Origin: Lachnospiraceae bacterium
GTDB taxonomy: Bacteria > Bacillota > Clostridia > Lachnospirales > Lachnospiraceae
Assembly: GCA_003447295.1 (NCBI GenBank)
Contig: DLZQ01000045.1
Location: forward strand, 19,374 to 65,606
Reading direction: 5' to 3'
Length of the DNA stretch: 46,233 nucleotides
This document shows, in pieces, positions 36,101 through 42,726 of the stretch. The translations under genes and the position numbers were made by a program. Position 1 is the first letter of the stretch, and the number at the start of each line of letters is the position of its first letter. The notes under the pieces are model-generated. The model was not told where the DNA came from. It worked only from the letters and a program-made list of their open reading frames with translations, and did no database searches.

Positions 36101-36384
36101 AGAACAGCATCTGCTGCTGTTTTTCCAAGATTAACTGCCGCGTTCTTCGCATCCTCCGCCGCGGTTGCTGCATTCTGGGCAGCCTGTGCCGCATCGTATG
36201 CTGCCTTGTCCGCCGCTTCGCCGTTTCCCACTGCCTCCTTGAGATCGGAGTCCTGTGTGATGGCAGACACAGCTGTGCTTTCCTCGCTTGCTCTTACGGT
36301 AAATGTGCTGACGTTCACTGTCTCCACCAGCATGGTAGCACACATACAGATTGTTAAGATTCTTTTGAATAATTTTTTCTTCAT
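33133..36384 (-). CDS. Large coiled-coil, MucBP-like surface protein without LPXTG
   Basis: A 1083-residue secreted protein. A signal peptide (residues 1-32, likely cut after VRA) is followed by about 650 residues of Ala/Lys/Glu/Asp-rich helix with long coiled coils. Then come a region with YFYILNRGLTQPSE, a MucBP-like domain (VTVHYLYEDETGN to VTVWYSKEE) and a second related unit (IIVNYYRDSVNG). A Gly/Glu/Thr-rich spacer leads to VSIEDEAAPLAAS, one transmembrane helix (about 1043-1062) and a short basic tail. No LPXTG sorting signal is present. It probably projects from the cell wall and binds host glycans or neighbouring cells (inference). The start at 36384 follows AGGAG; a GTG at 36402 was rejected. 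Confidence 0.9.
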   Translation of the reverse strand: MKKKLFKRILTICMCATMLVETVNVSTFTVRASEESTAVSAITQDSDLKEAVGNGEAADKAAYDAAQAAQNAATAAEDAKNAAVNLGKTAADAVLASPAPETTEDPSVAPEATPALKEEIEKEISEAETAVADSNQKVEEESKNLENIATEAENKTAEEATKAQNAATKAQEAAKQAEALKAQIENAERADAKLEDVLDAAKKAAEDAQAAADQAKQAYDNAKDTLDTAQKAYDEAKAQAEADIKAGIENADKELEEAEKALAAAEAEVGKAEDAYKTATGSNEIAQKTAEAAKEAADQAGIAAGKSDEAAAAAKVVDEKKTAKEDDNTQLEQQKSEIQGQQDALRREITDKEAQIAAKEAEIKAVEKAIDDLGGRRHLVWSDEYKKAQELKDQINNLENDIDTLKGDINIAKDTISLKDTEIAAKDAQIAENNTYIAGIVASQKVVEDLVADNNTQITYLDKEKQAEFNTLLDELKESTQKYEDAKDLREEYQDAIDRSNVGLIEWFRKVYKELSIEAKNDNAKIEMDWEHLELKYTNDGLTLLLGKNKNNEQVLLTWENNKLTATLVDEHEFAAYSTAFDKVAAAQAATKAADAATAAAKAEQAEKEALDQYNAAKEALEAAKKRLEAARKAKLNDLQLDAARKALEAAKENVADAKKAYEDAQSAADEAKKDYEDAQKDFAEKPVTAYFYILNRGLTQPSEVSSYPSSNYSKARPGQLKKGENNSYLDQYARGRGIKDTDLTPYIEKAPTAADFGLTLKEGEYIKWYVIKTESDNSIHVDGIIMNQKFNVTVHYLYEDETGNTVKVAEDFVGTYGLGEEYHITTPSAVIDGFSFTAKNATEAEISGTATADREVTVWYSKEEGVPIIVNYYRDSVNGTLLHTETRNIGKSQAADYHATFTEDSLNAWRPGDCENGVLAGYEKTEDGYVANIIYKPIIVTPSETEPTGGEGGGESGEGGTTTGTVTAPEAAAPADNTTVATVQQVAGARQQPVAQTVIEEETTPLAPAATEEPEQGITATTNNNVVSIEDEAAPLAASANCWIHWLILLLTVVYTAYELIRCINRNKKINELRGEARQTEV

Positions 36385-36404
36385 ATCTTCCTCTCCTATC
36401 ACTT

Positions 36405-36770
36405 TTAAACCGTCATGTAACCTTCTGCCGCTTTACGGATATCTTCTACAATTCCTTCTGCTTTCTGATATTCCAGCTCTGTGATCTGCCTTCTGAGCTT
36501 CCACCAATTCCATCCCGGATGTTCCCCCGGCTGTAGTTCCCGGATCCTCTTACGGTATCTTATGCATATCAGGATGTATGCTGTAACCATCAGGATCAGA
36601 CCGATGAGCAGCATTGCCGCCAGCGTATCACCGTAATAACCTTCCTGTACTGCCCGGCTGTAGATTCCTGTGCTGTGCGTACCTGCAGCCAATGGGGTAG
36701 GATCATCTTCAATTCTTATGATCCGGTAACTTGCCAACATGGCAAATCCGGAATATATGATACCGAGCAT
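36405..36770 (-). CDS. Small membrane protein sharing the IEDxxxPLAA motif
   Basis: A 121-residue protein. A short hydrophobic N-terminus is followed by IEDDPTPLAAG (residues 20-30), a transmembrane helix (about 49-70) and a basic cytoplasmic tail with RKRIRELQPGE and NWWKLRRQITELEYQKAEG. The same motif IEDEAAPLAAS comes before the C-terminal helix of the next gene product, so this looks like a stand-alone version of that anchor. The start at 36770 is preferred to the ATG at 36785, because GGAGGA lies 7 bases before it. The family is not recognised. It is the first gene of this unit. Confidence 0.7.
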   Translation of the reverse strand: MLGIIYSGFAMLASYRIIRIEDDPTPLAAGTHSTGIYSRAVQEGYYGDTLAAMLLIGLILMVTAYILICIRYRKRIRELQPGEHPGWNWWKLRRQITELEYQKAEGIVEDIRKAAEGYMTV

Positions 36771-36914
36771 AACCGGTTCCTCCATAATTACTTTTCATCT
36801 ATAAAGACTGTCGTATTTTGAAAAAAGGTTCAGAAATTCTTTCTTTTTTTTTCATTCTGCCATATACTATAAGTAAATTCATGTATTTACCTTATACAAA
36901 GGAGCTTTGTTGCT

Positions 36915-37616
36915 ATGCGAAATAAAAAATTTGTAAAAACCTTCCGTAACACCAAAACCGTGCAGTTAGTCCTTCTGCTTCTGTTGGAAGCTGCGTATGT
37001 TCTGGTGCTGACCCTGCATCCCGCACTCGGCACGCAGCTGTTTGAGAACCGGACACTTTTTATCTTATGCACACTCTCCTGGATTCTTGCTTTATTTAAT
37101 CTGGTATGGTTATTATATGATTTCTATAAATTGCGCACCTTCGCCGAAGAAAGTCATGCGCTGAACCGCGCAGCTTTCCTGGATCATCTGACCGGCATCC
37201 CCAACAGACACGGACTGGATGTCGTGTTTGAGACTTATGACTCCCCGGAATCTCTGGAGCATGTAGCCTGCTATATGGTCACCATCACCAACTTAAAGGA
37301 GATCAATCAGACCATGGGACATGTCGTGGGCGACCAGATGTTGAAGGATTTCTCCGGTATCTTAGAGAGTGTCGGTGATGCCTTCGGTGTGGTGGGACGT
37401 AACGGCGGTAACGAATTCTTAATGATCGTCAATCACGGCTCCCATGATACCATGGACTATTTTATCGAAAGTCTGGCACAGCAGCTGAAGGAATACAACG
37501 AGGAACACAGTAATGCGCCCATTCAGATCAAGTACGCATATATTTTAAATGAAGAAGCACATGCAGAGTATTTCTCCACTCTGCTGACCGAGACATACAA
37601 TAAGCTCCACGCTTAA
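36915..37616 (+). CDS. Membrane protein with a degenerate GGDEF domain
   Basis: A 233-residue protein with two transmembrane helices (about 16-33 and 47-68) and a C-terminal GGDEF-fold domain. LTGIPNRHGLD and MGHVVGDQML fit diguanylate cyclases, but the active-site motif reads RNGGNEF (residues 162-168), with Asn in place of Asp. The metal-binding DxD before it reads TIT. Cyclase activity is therefore unlikely; such domains may bind GTP or act as signal receptors. AAAGGAG precedes the start. It is the first gene of the rightward sigma/pseudopilus set, 32 bases before the sigma factor. Confidence 0.85.
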   Translation: MRNKKFVKTFRNTKTVQLVLLLLLEAAYVLVLTLHPALGTQLFENRTLFILCTLSWILALFNLVWLLYDFYKLRTFAEESHALNRAAFLDHLTGIPNRHGLDVVFETYDSPESLEHVACYMVTITNLKEINQTMGHVVGDQMLKDFSGILESVGDAFGVVGRNGGNEFLMIVNHGSHDTMDYFIESLAQQLKEYNEEHSNAPIQIKYAYILNEEAHAEYFSTLLTETYNKLHA

Positions 37617-37648
37617 GGAACCCGTTAACCAGACAGTGAGACGAACGC

Positions 37649-38212
37649 ATGAAAGATTTGAATATTTCTTACATTGCCGGTCTTGTGATCCGTGCCCAGC
37701 ACAGCGACTCGGATGCCTTCGCGGAATTGTATGCTCTTACCTATAATAAAGTGTACAACTATACCAGGCATTATCTGAGAGACGACTTTCTCGCTCAGGA
37801 TGCCATGCAGGAGGTCTACATACTGGCTCTGAAAAACATCGGAAAACTGAATGATCCTACTGTTTTTATCGCCTGGCTGAATCGTATCTGCTTCCATGTC
37901 TGCTACGATATGACCAAGAAACAGCGACCGCAGAACGACTGTCAGGCCTTAAATCAGGAGATTCTCGATATTGTACAGGATCCTCACCCGGATACCAATC
38001 CGGAACTGCATTACCAGCAGAAGGATGAATATTCCCGGCTGACGGACGCCTTAGAACAGCTTCCTTTCAATGAGAAGCAGGTCCTGATCATGCGATACTA
38101 TAACGACATGAAGCTTGAGGAGATCGCTGCCGCCATGGAGATCAGCCGCAGCAGCGTAAAACGCTATATCGCCTCCGGACAGGAGCAGCTGAAAGCCAGC
38201 ATGAGAGGATAG
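37649..38212 (+). CDS. ECF-type RNA polymerase sigma factor
   Basis: A 187-residue sigma factor of the sigma-70 family with only regions 2 and 4. Region 2 (about residues 22-90) shows LYALTYNKVYNYTRHYLRDD and AQDAMQEVYILALKNI, then AWLNRICFHVCYD. Region 4 (about 125-185) shows LEQLPFNEKQVLIMRYYND, LEEIAAAMEISRSSVKRYI as helix-turn-helix. The ribosome binding site is weak and the gene follows the GGDEF gene by 32 bases. The next gene encodes a one-helix membrane protein, as expected for an anti-sigma factor. Confidence 0.92.
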   Translation: MKDLNISYIAGLVIRAQHSDSDAFAELYALTYNKVYNYTRHYLRDDFLAQDAMQEVYILALKNIGKLNDPTVFIAWLNRICFHVCYDMTKKQRPQNDCQALNQEILDIVQDPHPDTNPELHYQQKDEYSRLTDALEQLPFNEKQVLIMRYYNDMKLEEIAAAMEISRSSVKRYIASGQEQLKASMRG

Positions 38213-38228
38213 AAAGGATAATACAGTT

Positions 38229-38741
38229 ATGTTTTTTCATAAAAAGAACCGTTATGAGTTGGACATGAACACTGCGAACAATGCTCTGCAGAATATCCTG
38301 TCCACCTGTAACCAGCCAGTCAATACCATTCCTTTTGACAAGCTGGTGCTTCGTAAAAAAATCAATGCAGCTTCCTATAACCGTCTGATCGTGGCTACCG
38401 CTGTGATCTTTGTGCTGACTTTTCTGTCGCCCTTAATCATCGTTCCGCTCTCCGAATTTAACGAGAAAGTGTTTGCCCCCGCTCCCGCGGAGCTTACTCT
38501 GGATTATGTGGAGAATAATGTTTTAAGCCTTAAGTTTACCGGAGATAACATTCTCTATGACGAGGCTTTTATGGAGACGTTGTCCGGTGAGATCATCGAA
38601 CCGCTCTCCGTGGACAGTGCCAAAGGCGTGATCAGTTTTCCTTTCCTTACGGAGGAAGCCAATATTTATGTTCCCGTGAGTGGCGGCGAGACGATACATC
38701 TCCTCTTTACCCCCGACAATGTCACAGGAATGACACAATAA
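38229..38741 (+). CDS. One-helix membrane protein, candidate anti-sigma factor
   Basis: A 170-residue protein with a cytoplasmic N-terminus (about 50 residues, FDKLVLRKKINAASYNRL), one transmembrane helix (about 53-72) and an extracellular domain of about 95 residues (VENNVLSLKFTGDNILYDE). The family is not recognised, but position directly after an ECF sigma gene and this topology are those of anti-sigma factors. No zinc-binding HxxxCxxC motif is seen. GAAAGGATAATACAGTT precedes the ATG. Confidence 0.75.
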   Translation: MFFHKKNRYELDMNTANNALQNILSTCNQPVNTIPFDKLVLRKKINAASYNRLIVATAVIFVLTFLSPLIIVPLSEFNEKVFAPAPAELTLDYVENNVLSLKFTGDNILYDEAFMETLSGEIIEPLSVDSAKGVISFPFLTEEANIYVPVSGGETIHLLFTPDNVTGMTQ

Positions 38742-38762
38742 CAACAGGATGTTGATGTTTCT

Positions 38763-39806
38763 ATGCTAATACCCGGATCCTTTGCGCGGCTGCGCATTTT
38801 ATTAATTACATATTGTATTACGGCCGGGTTATGTGCCTGTGGCTCTGCTTCTGACAGTCACCCTGTCAATGCTCCTGCCACTGATACGCATACAGACCAG
38901 ACTGACGTTTTGCCGTCTTCTGTAAATTCTGAGACCGCTTCACCGGTGACACTTCCTATGGAGCCATCGGACTCTGCTCCCACAGAAGCCCTGCGGGATG
39001 CCACTCCCGTCTGCCTCGTACCGCAGGCCGACGGCACCGCGGTGGTCTCCAACGATGTGGCAGTCATCGACTATTCCCATATGTCGGACGGATATATCTG
39101 TGCCAGTTATACCGGCACCTGCCCAAAAGTCAAGCTGCGGATCACCGGTCCCGACACGATTGTCTATACCTACGATCTGCATGGGAACGGCTATGAGACC
39201 TTTCCTCTGTCCTCCGGGGACGGCTATTATGATGTGACGATCTATGAGAATATCTCCGGTACGAACTATGCCACCTGCCTGTATGCGGATCTGGAGGTAC
39301 AGATCAGCGATACCTTCGGACCTTTCCTCTATCCGAACCAGTATGTGAATTTCAATGCGGACAGTAAGGTCGTGGCGAAAGGGCAGGAACTTGCCGAGGG
39401 TGCTTCCTCGGACCTGGAAGTGATCACCCGGGTCTACGACTATATCACACAAAATATCACTTATGATTATGCGAAAGCTTCCGATCCCCCCACCGGATAT
39501 ACTTCCGATGTGGATGCTATCCTGACTTCCGGAACCGGTATCTGCCTGGACTATGCCGCTGTTATGGCAAGCATGCTCAGAAGTCAACGGATCCCTACCA
39601 GACTGGAAGTCGGTTATGCACAGGATGCCTACCATGCCTGGATCAGTGTATATACTGCGGATACAGGCTGGCTGAACGGTATTATCGAATTCGACGGCAA
39701 TGTATGGACACTGGTGGATCCCACCTTCGGTGCCAACACCGATGACAAGGCACTGAAGAAGTTCATCGGGGACGGCACCAATTATATCCTTCAGAAAATG
39801 TATTAG
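38763..39806 (+). CDS. Transglutaminase-like lipoprotein
   Basis: A 347-residue protein with a lipoprotein-type signal sequence ending GLCACGS (Cys24 or Cys26 as lipid site), a Ser/Thr/Pro-rich linker and a C-terminal transglutaminase-like domain. The catalytic triad can be read as Cys261 (GTGICLDYAAVMASMLRS), His291 (AYHAWISV) and Asp319 (TLVDPTFG). The family includes proteases and peptide cross-linkers of surface proteins. It stands outside the membrane, in the same unit as the sigma factor. The function is not known; the start has only a weak ribosome binding site. Confidence 0.88.
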   Translation: MLIPGSFARLRILLITYCITAGLCACGSASDSHPVNAPATDTHTDQTDVLPSSVNSETASPVTLPMEPSDSAPTEALRDATPVCLVPQADGTAVVSNDVAVIDYSHMSDGYICASYTGTCPKVKLRITGPDTIVYTYDLHGNGYETFPLSSGDGYYDVTIYENISGTNYATCLYADLEVQISDTFGPFLYPNQYVNFNADSKVVAKGQELAEGASSDLEVITRVYDYITQNITYDYAKASDPPTGYTSDVDAILTSGTGICLDYAAVMASMLRSQRIPTRLEVGYAQDAYHAWISVYTADTGWLNGIIEFDGNVWTLVDPTFGANTDDKALKKFIGDGTNYILQKMY

Positions 39807-39825
39807 TGAAAGGGAACAAATCGAA

Positions 39826-40878
39826 ATGAAGACTACGGAGAAAAAGTTACTGTCCAACGAAGAGATCGCCTCCTTCTGCAGCCAGACAGCTATGCTGTTC
39901 CAGGCGGGAATCCCACCTATGGAGGGTATGGCGATCTTACAGAGCGATGCAGGGTCCCAGGAGGGAAAAGCGATCTTTGACGAGATCCTCACCGTCTGCA
40001 GACAGGGAGAAAGCTTTCACAAAGCATTGGAATCTACAAATGTTTTTCCGGATTACTGCCTCCGCATGATCGCATTGGGAGAAGAATCCGGTAATTTGGA
40101 CGTATGTATGCTTTCCCTGGCGGATTACTACGAGAAAGAAGATGCCATCTCCCACAGCATCCGGGATGCTGTGACCTATCCTTTTATTATGATTGCCATG
40201 ATGGCTGCCGTCATTGTGGTACTGGTCAGCCGCGTTATGCCGATCTTCGAGCAGGTCTATGTGGAACTGGGCAGTGAAATGACCGGATTTGCTGCTTCCC
40301 TTTTGCGGGTGGGTAATCATCTGAACCGCTATTCCTTTGTATTTGTAAGTATTTTATGTATATTACTTCTGTTATATCTGTTCGCCACCAGAACCCAGAC
40401 CGGTAAACGTGTCACCACCCGGTTCTTAAACTGGTTTCCACTGACGAGAAATTTTTATGAAAGTGTTGCCTGTGAGCGTTTTGCGAGCGGCATGGCACTA
40501 ACCTTAGGCAGCGGCATGGATACCTACTCCAGTCTCGATATGGTCGCTTCCCTGGTAAGCAATGAGAAAATGAAACAAAAGATTCTAAGCTGCAAGGAAT
40601 CCATTCATGCCGGAGCTAATTTTGCCGAAGCCCTGACCGGTGCCGGTATTTTCAATCATCTCTATTCCCAGATGGTATCCGTTGGTTTCCGCAGCGGTAA
40701 CGTAGATGTCGTGCTCAAAAAGATTGCCGACCGCTATGAAGAAAATACCAACCGTAAACTGCAGTCCATCATTGCTGTCTTAGAGCCCACACTGGTAATC
40801 ATTCTCTCCGTTATTGTCGGATTGATTCTGTTATCGGTCATCCTGCCCCTGATGGGTATTATGACCAGCATCGGATAG
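39826..40878 (+). CDS. GspF/PilC-like inner-membrane platform protein
   Basis: A 350-residue protein of the type II secretion F family, with two F domains (about 10-130 and 210-335) and three transmembrane helices. ISRVMPIFEQVYVELGSEM-type segment (read VSRVMPIFEQ) and SIIAVLEPTLVIILSVIVGLI at the C-terminus are typical. It is the membrane base that anchors the assembly ATPase and pilins in T2SS and type IV pili. No GspE/PilB ATPase or prepilin peptidase is in the window, so those must be encoded elsewhere or the system works without them. Confidence 0.9.
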   Translation: MKTTEKKLLSNEEIASFCSQTAMLFQAGIPPMEGMAILQSDAGSQEGKAIFDEILTVCRQGESFHKALESTNVFPDYCLRMIALGEESGNLDVCMLSLADYYEKEDAISHSIRDAVTYPFIMIAMMAAVIVVLVSRVMPIFEQVYVELGSEMTGFAASLLRVGNHLNRYSFVFVSILCILLLLYLFATRTQTGKRVTTRFLNWFPLTRNFYESVACERFASGMALTLGSGMDTYSSLDMVASLVSNEKMKQKILSCKESIHAGANFAEALTGAGIFNHLYSQMVSVGFRSGNVDVVLKKIADRYEENTNRKLQSIIAVLEPTLVIILSVIVGLILLSVILPLMGIMTSIG

Positions 40879-40889
40879 GAGCGCTGCTT

Positions 40890-41228
40890 ATGAATCGTTT
40901 TGAGCAAAAAAACCGGTCTCTCTGGCAGAAGCTGATCTACCTGCTTCCGATCCTGGCATTCATAGTGTTATTTGTTCTTTTTCTGCAGGGCATCGGATCG
41001 GTCAGTGAATCTACCTTAAGCAAACAACAGGAAAGTCTGGAGACAGCCCTGGAGCGAAGCATTTCCCAGTGTTACGCCGTAGAGGGCAGTTATCCTCCAT
41101 CCCTGGAATATCTGAAACAGCATTACGGACTGTTATATGATGAAGACAGCTTCTTCATTGATTATGAATACTATGGCAGCAACCTTCTGCCGGAGGTCAC
41201 GGTACTCCGCAGAACCGTTGGCCGTTAA
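40890..41228 (+). CDS. Pseudopilin-like membrane protein 1
   Basis: A 112-residue protein with one N-terminal hydrophobic helix (about residues 15-35) and a soluble domain containing YAVEGSYPPSLEYLKQHYGL, as found in major pseudopilins of clostridial type IV pilus-like systems. The prepilin cleavage motif (G-FxxxE) is not visible. ATAGGAG precedes the ATG, 12 bases after the GspF-like gene. Expected role: a subunit of a short pseudopilus. Confidence 0.7.
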   Translation: MNRFEQKNRSLWQKLIYLLPILAFIVLFVLFLQGIGSVSESTLSKQQESLETALERSISQCYAVEGSYPPSLEYLKQHYGLLYDEDSFFIDYEYYGSNLLPEVTVLRRTVGR

Positions 41229-41242
41229 AGGAGTTCTGACAT

Positions 41243-41746
41243 ATGAACGATAAGACACAGGAAAAACATTTTATTGTGGATATCTTGTTCGTTTTGGCGT
41301 TGTTCGGTGTATTTGCCGTCTCCGCCCTGTCTCTCGTCACCATCGGAGCTGATGTCTACCAGCACACGGTGGAAGATATGAGTGTGAACTATGATAGCCG
41401 GACTGCTGTATCCTATATTATGGAAAAGGTGCGTCAAAGTGACACAGCAGATAGCATCTCCTTAACTACATTGGAGGATGTTCCGGCACTCTGTATGCTT
41501 TCAAAGATCGATGAAAATACTTACTGCACTTATCTCTATTATTATGAGGGACATCTGAAAGAGCTCTTCATGCGACAGGGAACTTCCCTCGGCGGACAGC
41601 TTCTGCCCGCCGGTACGGATATTTTGGAGCTGACGGATCTTACCTTTTCCTATGCAGGCAATGATCTGATCCGGGTCTGTTTACAGACGCCCTCCCGGGA
41701 GACCCATACCTTTTACATTCATGTACATTGCAGTACTACGGAATAG
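41243..41746 (+). CDS. Pseudopilin-like protein 2 (DUF4860 type)
   Basis: A 167-residue protein with one N-terminal helix (about 10-33, FIVDILFVLALFGVFAVSAL) and an outside domain with SYIMEKVRQSD, as in minor pilins of the PulG/GspH shape. Before the helix stands FIVD, with Asp in place of the pilin Glu5 and no Gly before it, so cleavage by a prepilin peptidase is doubtful. It resembles the clostridial family DUF4860. AAAGGAG precedes the start, which lies 14 bases after the previous gene. Confidence 0.7.
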   Translation: MNDKTQEKHFIVDILFVLALFGVFAVSALSLVTIGADVYQHTVEDMSVNYDSRTAVSYIMEKVRQSDTADSISLTTLEDVPALCMLSKIDENTYCTYLYYYEGHLKELFMRQGTSLGGQLLPAGTDILELTDLTFSYAGNDLIRVCLQTPSRETHTFYIHVHCSTTE

Positions 41747-41781
41747 AAGAATAGAATGATGGAAAGGATTCGGAATTTATT

Positions 41782-42234
41782 ATGAAGCACTCCAGATCCA
41801 GTTTATTTTTAATGGAAATGATCATAGCGATCCTGTTTTTCTCCCTTGCCAGTGCTGTCTGCATTCAGTTGTTCGCCAAATCGCATCTGCTGAGCACACA
41901 GACAGTTAACAAAAATCACGCCGTTATCTGGGCACAGAATCTGGCGGAATCTTATCTGGCTTCGGAGGGCGATCTGGGCGCCATGCACGACCTGTTTACC
42001 CCTTCACAACAGACAGAAGAAGATACCATGACGCTGTACTTTGACAGCCAGTGGAATCTGTGTTCCCCCGGTGACAGCGCCGGCTTTTCGGCAGAACTGA
42101 CACATACACCGGATCCCGGAACCGGTATTATGGAAGCGCAGATCAGTATCATTGAGATTTCTTCCCCGGATTCTCCCATTTATACGCTCTCTGTCATGCA
42201 CCACGCCGCAGAAAGGAAAGACTTACATGAGTAA
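41782..42234 (+). CDS. Pseudopilin-like protein 3
   Basis: A 150-residue protein with a pilin-like N-terminus, SSLFLMEMIIAILFFSLASA (about residues 6-25), in which Glu12 could match the conserved Glu5 of type IV pilins; the Gly at the cut site is replaced by Ser. The remaining domain contains QNLAESYLASEGDLGAMHDL, as in minor pilins. GAAAGGATTCGG precedes the ATG. The next gene overlaps it by 8 bases. Confidence 0.7.
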   Translation: MKHSRSSLFLMEMIIAILFFSLASAVCIQLFAKSHLLSTQTVNKNHAVIWAQNLAESYLASEGDLGAMHDLFTPSQQTEEDTMTLYFDSQWNLCSPGDSAGFSAELTHTPDPGTGIMEAQISIIEISSPDSPIYTLSVMHHAAERKDLHE

Positions 42235-42643
42235 TGCTTCTAAGAAAAAACAATTCGGCATGAATATCGGGTCTGCTTCTATCCTGCTGGTATTCGTGAT
42301 CCTTTGTCTGGTATCCTTTGCGGTACTGTCCATCGTCAGTGCCAATGCCGACAGTAAGTTAAGCAACCGGGTACTGGAACGTACCACCGCCTATTATGAC
42401 GCCTGCAATCAGGCGGAACAGTCGTTAGCCGGCATGGACAAAACATTACAACGCATCTATGCTTCCTCAGACAGTGAAGATGCTTATTTCGCTTCTGTCG
42501 GTCACGGGAAATCCTACGTGATCCCCATCTCCGATCTGCAGTCCTTGCAGGTCACTATCGAGATTCTCTATCCACTGACCGATGAGGATACTTTCTACCG
42601 CATTACCGCCTGGCAGGTACTGAATATTGATGAATTACAATAA
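42227..42643 (+). CDS. Pseudopilin-like protein 4
   Basis: A 138-residue protein: GMNIGSASILLVFVILCLV (about residues 11-29) continues as a helix to residue 39, followed by an outside domain with YYDACNQAEQSLAGMDKTL, resembling PilX/GspK-type minor pilins. The Gly before the helix could be a cleavage site, but the Glu5 is absent. The start at 42227 overlaps the preceding gene as ATGAGTAA, and GAAAGGAAAG is its ribosome binding site. It is the last gene of the rightward unit; the stop lies in a short tandem repeat. Confidence 0.7.
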   Translation: MSNASKKKQFGMNIGSASILLVFVILCLVSFAVLSIVSANADSKLSNRVLERTTAYYDACNQAEQSLAGMDKTLQRIYASSDSEDAYFASVGHGKSYVIPISDLQSLQVTIEILYPLTDEDTFYRITAWQVLNIDELQ

Positions 42644-42674
42644 CTGAAATTACAATAATTGAAATTACATAACT
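42631..42674 (+). repeat. Three degenerate 15-base tandem repeats
   Basis: Units 42631-42645 (TGAATTACAATAACT), 42646-42660 (GAAATTACAATAATT) and 42661-42674 (GAAATTACATAACT). The first unit contains the end and the stop codon of the last pseudopilin-like gene. It is probably a slippage-type duplication. Confidence 0.75.
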
Positions 42675-42695
42675 ACCGAATTTAAGGCAAAAAAA

Positions 42696-42726
42696 CTCCC
42701 CGGGTTAATTCCCGGGGAGCTTTATT
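42696..42726. terminator. Bidirectional terminator between pseudopilin genes and rpoC
   Basis: CTCCCCGGG (42696-42704) pairs exactly with CCCGGGGAG (42711-42719) over the loop TTAATT. A T-rich tract (CTTTATTTT) follows on the plus strand and an A-run precedes it, so it also gives T-runs leftward. It ends both the rightward pseudopilin unit and leftward rpoC. This stop signal detaches rpoC from all downstream genes. Confidence 0.85.

Noticed and set aside
38940..39992. A 350-codon open frame on the minus strand
   Set aside because: It lies antisense to the transglutaminase-like gene, whose catalytic triad and ribosome binding site context are convincing; the reverse frame has no recognisable features.
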